From NCBI RefSeq assembly GCF_023973825.1, contig NC_090127.1, forward strand, positions 1,970,501 through 2,034,500: a DNA stretch of 64,000 bases. Reading direction: 5' to 3'. The notes under the pieces are model-generated. The model was not told the origin of the DNA. It made no database searches and saw only the letters and a program-made list of their open reading frames with translations. The position numbers and the translations under genes are program-made. Origin of the DNA: Plasmodium brasilianum (Eukaryota; Apicomplexa; Aconoidasida; Haemosporida; Plasmodiidae). Every line of letters begins with the position of its first letter. Within the stretch, counting starts at the first letter, position 1. This document shows, in pieces, positions 58,521-64,000 of the stretch.

Positions 58521-59248
58521 ATTTTTCTTTTATTTTTATTTTACTTTTTTTGCTTTTTTTAATTTTTTTTTATTACTTCCTATTCTGTTTCATTTTATTT
58601 TTCTTCTTAAGCATTACTGCATTTTACCTTTGACTTTTTTTTTCCTTTATAGTAATGCAATAAGTTTAAAGATCTTGCTTCATCTTTCCCAAATAATTTG
58701 AAAAAAGGACCTTTAGTTTTTTTTTTTTCGAATCGGGAATTTCTTTTATCCCGTATGTAAATCATTTTTGCGTCCGCCGTCCATTCGTATTTGCCATCTT
58801 TTTTGCATTTTGCTTTTCTTATTTTATTTTCTTATTTTATTTTCTTATTTTATTTTCTTAATTTATTTTCTTGTTTTATTTTCTTATTTTATTTTCTTAT
58901 TTTATTTTCTTAATTTATTTTCTTATTTTATTTTCTTAATTTATTTTCTTATTTTATTTTTGTTATTTTATTTTGTTATTTTATTTTCTTATTTTATTTA
59001 TTTATTTATTTTAACCTCTTGCGCCTATACCTATTCATTCATTTTTTCCTTACAGGGTCAGAAATTTTTTATTTTTATTCCTATTTTGCTAGCTTTTTTA
59101 TTCTCCCCATTTTTCGTTCTTTTTCCCATTTTTCGTTCTTTTTCCCATTTTTCGTAATTTTTCCCATTTTTCGCAATTTTTCCGCTTTCTTTATTTTTTC
59201 CACATTCGTTATTTCCCTCATTTTTTTTTTATTTTCATTGCGCAAAAT

Positions 59249-60133
59249 ATGGCTCCTGGGAAAAGTACGAGCACAAATGTGGAGGAAACATTAAAAGGAG
59301 CAGACATAAAATTACTGCTGATAGATTTTGATGGAACCTTATTTGTAGATAAGGACATTAAAGTTCCTCAGGAAAATATTGAAGCAATAAAAGAAGCGAT
59401 TGAAAGAGGTTACATGGTTAGTATATGTACAGGACGATCAAAAGTTGGCATTTTAAGTGCATTTGGTGAGGAAAATTTAAAGAAAATGAATTTTTATGGT
59501 ATGCCAGGTGTATATATAAATGGAACAATAGTATATGACCAGATAGGTTATACATTACTTGATGAAACAATAGAAACTGATATATATACAGAATTAATAA
59601 CATATCTTGTTGAAAATAATTTAGTAAATCAAACCATTTTTCATAGAGGGGAGTCAAATTATGTTACAGAAGATAACAAATATGCTGATTTTTTACAAAA
59701 AATGTATAGTGAAAATAGAAGTATAATTATAAGACATAATGAAATGTTGAAGTATAGGACTATGAATAAACTTATGATAGTATTAGATCCATCTGAATCA
59801 AAAAGTGTAATAGAAAATTTAAAAAAAAAATTCGAAAATAAATTAACAATTTTTACAACATATAATGGGCATGCAGAAGTTACGAAACTAGGCCATGATA
59901 AATATACAGGTATTAATTATTTATTAAGACATTATAACATATCAAATGATCAAGTGTTAGTAGTTGGGGATGCAGAGAATGATATAGCTATGCTTTCGAA
60001 TTTTAAATATTCCTTCGCTGTAGCAAACGCTACTGAGTCTGCAAAATCGTTAGCCAAGTGTGTGTTACCTTTATCCCATAGGGAGGGAGCTGTTGCTTAT
60101 TTGTTAAAGAAAGTGTTCGAGTTGAAGAAATAG
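59249..60133 (+). CDS. Cof-type HAD phosphatase, HAD2-like
   Basis: 294-residue cytosolic sugar-phosphatase-type HAD enzyme. It shows motif I LLLIDFDGTLFVD (Asp nucleophile and general acid/base Asp), motif II SICTGR, a C2B-type cap, motif III Lys in YRTMNKLMIVLD and motif IV VVGDAENDIAML. The start ATG at 59249 is preceded by GCAAAAT, and MAPGK precedes the fold by about 20 residues, the usual spacing. In P. falciparum, HAD1 and HAD2 of this class are metabolic regulators whose loss alters sensitivity to inhibition of isoprenoid synthesis. Assigning this copy to HAD2 rests on remembered gene context and is inference. It is paralogous to the signal-bearing HAD at 49850-50955, about 8 kb away, but only the motifs are clearly shared. 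Confidence 0.92.
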   Translation: MAPGKSTSTNVEETLKGADIKLLLIDFDGTLFVDKDIKVPQENIEAIKEAIERGYMVSICTGRSKVGILSAFGEENLKKMNFYGMPGVYINGTIVYDQIGYTLLDETIETDIYTELITYLVENNLVNQTIFHRGESNYVTEDNKYADFLQKMYSENRSIIIRHNEMLKYRTMNKLMIVLDPSESKSVIENLKKKFENKLTIFTTYNGHAEVTKLGHDKYTGINYLLRHYNISNDQVLVVGDAENDIAMLSNFKYSFAVANATESAKSLAKCVLPLSHREGAVAYLLKKVFELKK

Positions 60134-60409
60134 GAAAAACTTGATGTGGGTATACATGGGAGGTGTACGTATATGAGTAGTGTTAATAATTGGAGGAGGT
60201 AAAGGGGGGAGGGGGAAAATAAAAATTAAAAATAAAAAATTAAAAATAAAAAATTAAAAATTAAAAATAAAAAATTAAAAATTAAAAATAAAAAATTAAA
60301 AATTAAAAATAAAAAATTAAAAATTAAAAATTAAAAATTAAAAAATTAGTCGAGGGAAACAAGTCGAAGGAAACAAGTTCATTGGAATATTTAAAAAAAA
60401 AAAATATTG

Positions 60410-60446
<37 letters not shown>

Positions 60447-61371
60447 CACTGTATATTAAATGTGAGACGCGTGTCCCGTTTATGTATCTGCCATTACGTG
60501 CCAACGTGGATGTTAGTTTTATGCATTTATGCAACATGTTTAACTGATTTTCTTAACTTCTTTTCTATCTCCTTTTTTTTTTTTTTTTTTTTCTTTCACT
60601 TTTTTGATATAATGTAATGTATTTTAATTACATTTTACTGTACAGGATAAAATACTTCAATTAAAATCATTCTGTACATGAGCTTTCATTCTTCCTTGAA
60701 AGCCCCTCATGGAAACACCTTATGTTATAATATATATATTATTATTAATTTTTATAATCTCTTATGTGCCCCTTTTTATTTTTATGCTCAATTTTTTTTT
60801 TTTTTTTGCTTTATTTTATTATTTATCATTTTTTTTTTAAATCAATGCACTTATAATTGTGCACTTATAAATGTGTCTTACATAAACATTGCAAGTTTGT
60901 CTTATTCAAGAAAATGATAATAAAAAGAAAAAATGCATATATATATATATATATATATGTGTATACTTTTTATGAACGAATAAAAAAAATTAGGAAAAGA
61001 TTTATTACACTTATAAATGCAGCACTTTTTTAAGTTTCTTCAACTAGCTTAACCCATTTATCACAATTCTTTTATTCGTGAAATTCATGCAAAAAAAAAA
61101 AAAAATAATAAAGGCGTAAATATGAGAACATATAAATAAGAGCATAAAAGTACATACATCACGAGATGAACAAAATATGTTCTCACATATATGTACAATT
61201 GCAATCATCGCAGTATTATAGAAGTGTGTACTCGCGCTTCGACATACCACGAAAATGCGAAAGTGAAACACTTACTTGTAAGTTCGGCAGGGGAAATTTC
61301 GCAGGATCCCGGTTGGCGTCGCTAGAAAAAAAAAAAAAAAAAAAAAAATATCTAATCTATCTATCTATCTA

Positions 61372-61431
<60 letters not shown>

Positions 61432-61560
61432 GCACATATATATATACATATGGCAAAATATAGGGTAAAAACTGGCTTAAAATGTGGAAAAAATAAAGCA
61501 AAATGTAAAGAAGAAATTGGCTAAAAATTGGTTAAAAATGTGCAAATTTGGTGTATCCTC
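60134..61560. other. Convergent spacer between HAD2-like and RMC1-like genes
   Basis: About 1.4 kb. It holds AAAATTAAAAATAAAA repeats at 60218-60345, (TA)n at 60412-60436 and 60938-60957, poly-A at 61324-61347, (CTAT)n at 61353-61372 and a long (TA)n at 61375-61418. No gene seen. Confidence 0.55.
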
Positions 61561-62892
61561 CTATGTACACGTGTCAATTTCGCTATATTCGCTCGTTGCT
61601 AAAACAGTATACATGATCCAGTTGTTCAGGGAAAGAAGCACTTGATTAAAAATGATATATTTATCAGGCGAGTCGAAATCATTTTCAATGGCTTGTAAAA
61701 TAACAGAGATAGGGTAATCAACTAAATTGTAATTTCTTAAAAAATTTATAATTTTTAAATATTTCTTTGCACACAGAAAAAGGTGTATAGCCATTTCATA
61801 TTCTTTCAATCTTAATGACATATCTAAACAGTACTGATATGCCCATGGATGTTCGGTTAATTTCCAGTAATGAAATAATCTCTTGGTTACTTCAATAGAA
61901 TCAGAAATAACATAGAACTGTAATAACTGTCTTAAACAATTATCTTGTTTAAAGAAAATACATAAATCAAATATAAAAGTTTGCAGTATACGGTTAGGTA
62001 TAATATTTAAATATAATAAAGACTTCATATACTCAAGTACATATATTAAAAATATGGGCATGTTATTTAACTCCGAATAATTCAATTTTAATTTATATTC
62101 ATTCTTTATATCTTTATGTGGTTCTTTCTCTATGTCTTTTTGTTCAATGATACAATTAACGTTTTTCGTATATTCGACACTGCGGTTACGTGCGTTCTTA
62201 TCACCTCCAATACCGATATCACCACTGCCGATATCACCATTTCCGATATTACCACTGCTGCCATCATCCTTAATGCCCTTTTTTCCGTTCGACGAGTTCC
62301 CATCTACTAATGCGCTATTTTTTTCATCCCCTCGAGTTTGATCCATTTCGCTTGAAATATTAAGGCCACTCCGTTTGTCATTCTCTTGTGATTTCTTTTT
62401 TATTTTATATTTTAGCATATACTTTTCGCCGGTCTCATTTTTGATATGTACGCTTTTTTTTTTATCTTTTTTGTTTTTCTCAAGTTCTCGAACATTCAAG
62501 GAAAAGTTAAATAATGTTTCTTTTTTATTAAGACTATATTTCTTTATCATAAAAGTATGAAATGCATCAGTAACAATATCTTTTTCTGTGATTAATGTTT
62601 TACCACCTAAATTCTTTAATAAACTTTCAAGTGGTTGAATGATCTTTCGATTTGTTTTTGTTACAGACATAGTGGTAATAGTATTACCTTTCTTTGCACA
62701 CTGTTCAATCAATTTTCGGTAGTTAATATTTATTATGTTTACTATACTTAAAAAATCTTCTATTTGTATATCGTTTTCTAAGGCCAGGTAAAATATTTCC
62801 GTAATGCGGTTTTTGCAGTTGGGTCTCCTCAACAAAACATCCACCGAGGCATTCTACGAGTAGTCGAATTGGGGAAACACGAGCTCATGAAT

Positions 62893-62933
<41 letters not shown>

Positions 62934-64000
62934 CGCAGTTAGCAAAGCACGCGAAATGATTAGCAGCATTATAGGCACTATCGCTGATATCAGCGTCAGC
63001 TTGCTGTGCTCGCCTTTGCGCAGGAAAAAAAAATTAAAAAAATAAAGATAAAATAAACAATAATAAAATAATGAAGTAACGAAATAACGAAATAATGAAG
63101 TAACGAAATAATGAAATAACGAAATAACGAAATAACGAAATAACGAAATAACGAAATAACGAAATAACGAAATAACGACATAGTGATAGAGCTACATATG
63201 TACACATATACACATAGGTATGCCTCTTCTCGCCCCCTTTTCTATGTGTGCCTCCGTTCGGACTTACCAAATTCGAGAAATGCTGACAAATCTGCAGCAT
63301 GAACACGTCATAATCCATATGCACCTTGTAGACGTTACCATATTGGTCATCAATTAACACATTAAACGGTTTGAAAGATATATGATTAAAATCAATTTGC
63401 GTTTTAAATGATTTGGGATATGTTAAATACGAAATGTTTATAGTGTGATTACTTTGATCATTTAAAATATTAAAGGAATTTGTTTTTTTTTTATATTTCA
63501 CATCAAATATATATACTTTTTCATTTGAATAATTAAAGACAAGAAATAAATTGTCAATGGAAAAAGTGTCAACAATACCATTATAAAACAAATCAAGAAC
63601 GTAATCAAAATATAAGGTAGATGATAAACAACGAAATGATATCCTCCCAATTCGAAAATCTTTATGAATACAATATGTTTCCTCATATAGAGTAATAATT
63701 TGAATATCACTTTTATTTATCACATCTGTCTTTAATATATTTAATTCAATTTTTGGTAATTTGATTGCATTATTATTACTTAATAAATATGGTAAAATAA
63801 CATGATTTTTATTATATGACAATAAAGCAATATATGAACTATTCTCATCATACCAACAATATTTCGATTTGATAAAATGTTTTTTCAAAGGGGTTATAAT
63901 TAAATTATCATAGGATATTTTAAAAATTTCAATCGAATTATCTGTTACTACTACAAAATCTGATGAACTTAAATTTTCAATTTTTTCTTTCCAAATTGTG
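61561..64000 (-). CDS. RMC1/Mic1-like regulator of the Mon1-Ccz1 Rab7 GEF; 5' end outside window
   Basis: In animals RMC1 (WDR98/C18orf8; Bulli in flies) is a third subunit of Mon1-Ccz1, which activates Rab7 on late endosomes. Exons seen are 63268 to beyond 64000 and 61561-62853, with donor AATTTG|GTAAGTCC, acceptor CTACTCGTAG and phase 0. The upstream exon encodes beta-propeller-like strands (DFVVVTDNSIEIFKIS, LLSYNKNHVILPYLL, FLVFNYSNEKVYIFDV). The joined sequence then gives NASVDVLLRRPNCKNRI, matching the family's 'FLLRR.n.K' position. The C-terminal Mic1 domain shows LRQLLQFYVISDSIEVTKRLF, AYQYCLDMSLRL and IINFLRNYNLVD, equivalent to 'LLqyhvlsDSk.lAclLls...paa.QlalDmLkrL'. A Gly/Ser/Asn/Asp insert splits the domain. 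The intron contains an 8-bp CGAAATAA array. The family call is by eye. Confidence 0.75.
63068..63178 (-). repeat. 8-bp array (CGAAATAA) in the RMC1-like intron
   Basis: About thirteen copies of CGAAATAA/TGAAGTAA within the inferred intron 62854-63267. They generate a spurious Tyr-Phe-Val-Ile-Ser-Leu-Phe-Arg frame that extends the upstream exon's reading frame past its true donor. Confidence 0.88.

Larger units (their letters stand above)
53914..59248. promoter_or_regulatory. 5.3-kb divergent spacer rich in repeats
   Basis: This is the longest gene-free stretch in the window. In order: 8-bp AGAATAAC units at 54298-54395; an inverted repeat at 54787-54820; an almost pure T tract of about 120 bases at 55101-55220; TTTCTTTCGCTTTTTC units at 55530-55650; (TA)n at 56240-56280 with GTACGAGTGTATGCAT units to 56345; a 23-bp satellite at 57450-57835; a 26-bp satellite at 58340-58520; 15-bp TTTTCTTATTTTATT units at 58815-59000; and 16-bp TTTTTCCCATTTTTCG units at 59100-59180. 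Short islands of higher complexity (54790-54950, 55265-55480, 55817-55915) may hide small exons or RNAs but I could not assemble a gene. Confidence 0.55.

Noticed and set aside
58284..58701. Overlapping Phe/Leu/His/Tyr-rich frames in all three forward frames
   Set aside because: Consequence of the 26-bp pyrimidine-rich satellite, not protein coding.

Overview
The window looks like nuclear chromosome sequence from a malaria parasite (Plasmodium). The evidence is very high A+T, long A/T homopolymers, (TA)n tracts, Asn/Asp/Lys-rich insertions inside conserved proteins, short introns with GTAAGT/GTAAAA-type donors and polypyrimidine-AG acceptors, and 1-5 kb intergenic spacers. Gene content and order (plastid-type IleRS, then UBA1, then a Cof-type HAD phosphatase) recall, from memory and unverified, a block of P. 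falciparum chromosome 12. Intergenic DNA is less extreme in A+T than in P. falciparum, so another species (malariae/ovale-like) is more likely. I cannot fix the species. There are no bacterial-style operons, CRISPR arrays, rRNA or convincing tRNA genes, and no recognisable transposons.

Layout. 1-5070 (+): 3' part of a plastid-type isoleucyl-tRNA synthetase, with one apparent homopolymer frameshift. 5441-9448 (-): SWI3/SMARCC-like chromatin remodelling subunit (SWIRM, ZZ, SANT). 13152-14549 (+): UTP23, two exons. 15513-16130 (-): small FYV7/TAP26-like rRNA-processing factor. 17255-19378 (+): EMG1/NEP1, two exons. 20321-24058 (-): RTF1 (Paf1 complex), apparently with three extra 3' exons. 26460-31049 (-): VAC14. 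34255-37861 (+): ubiquitin-activating enzyme E1. 38799-41000 (-): unknown protein with a signal sequence. 42939-46526 (-): RlmL-like (THUMP/UPF0020) methyltransferase, two exons. 48299-48501 (-): tentative two-exon small gene. 49850-50955 (+): Cof-type HAD hydrolase whose signal peptide sits in another frame across a T tract. 52219-53913 (-): unknown conserved-looking protein. 59249-60133 (+): second Cof-type HAD hydrolase (HAD2-like). 61561-64000 (-): RMC1/Mic1-like protein, 5' end outside the window.

Functional themes. Three neighbouring genes (UTP23, FYV7-like, EMG1) all belong to small-subunit ribosome assembly. SWI3 and RTF1 act in chromatin and transcription elongation. VAC14 (PI(3,5)P2 kinase scaffold) and RMC1 (Mon1-Ccz1/Rab7 pathway) both point to endolysosomal trafficking. 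The IleRS and probably the signal-bearing HAD and the 733-residue protein point to the apicoplast/secretory route. Each gene seems to be its own transcription unit.

Tandem repeats are abundant. Those inside exons have unit lengths divisible by three (27, 21, 18, 18 bp). Those outside exons have units such as 8, 11, 14, 16, 23 and 26 bp. All exon joins were inferred by eye from splice consensus, reading phase and family resemblance; none was tested against transcripts.
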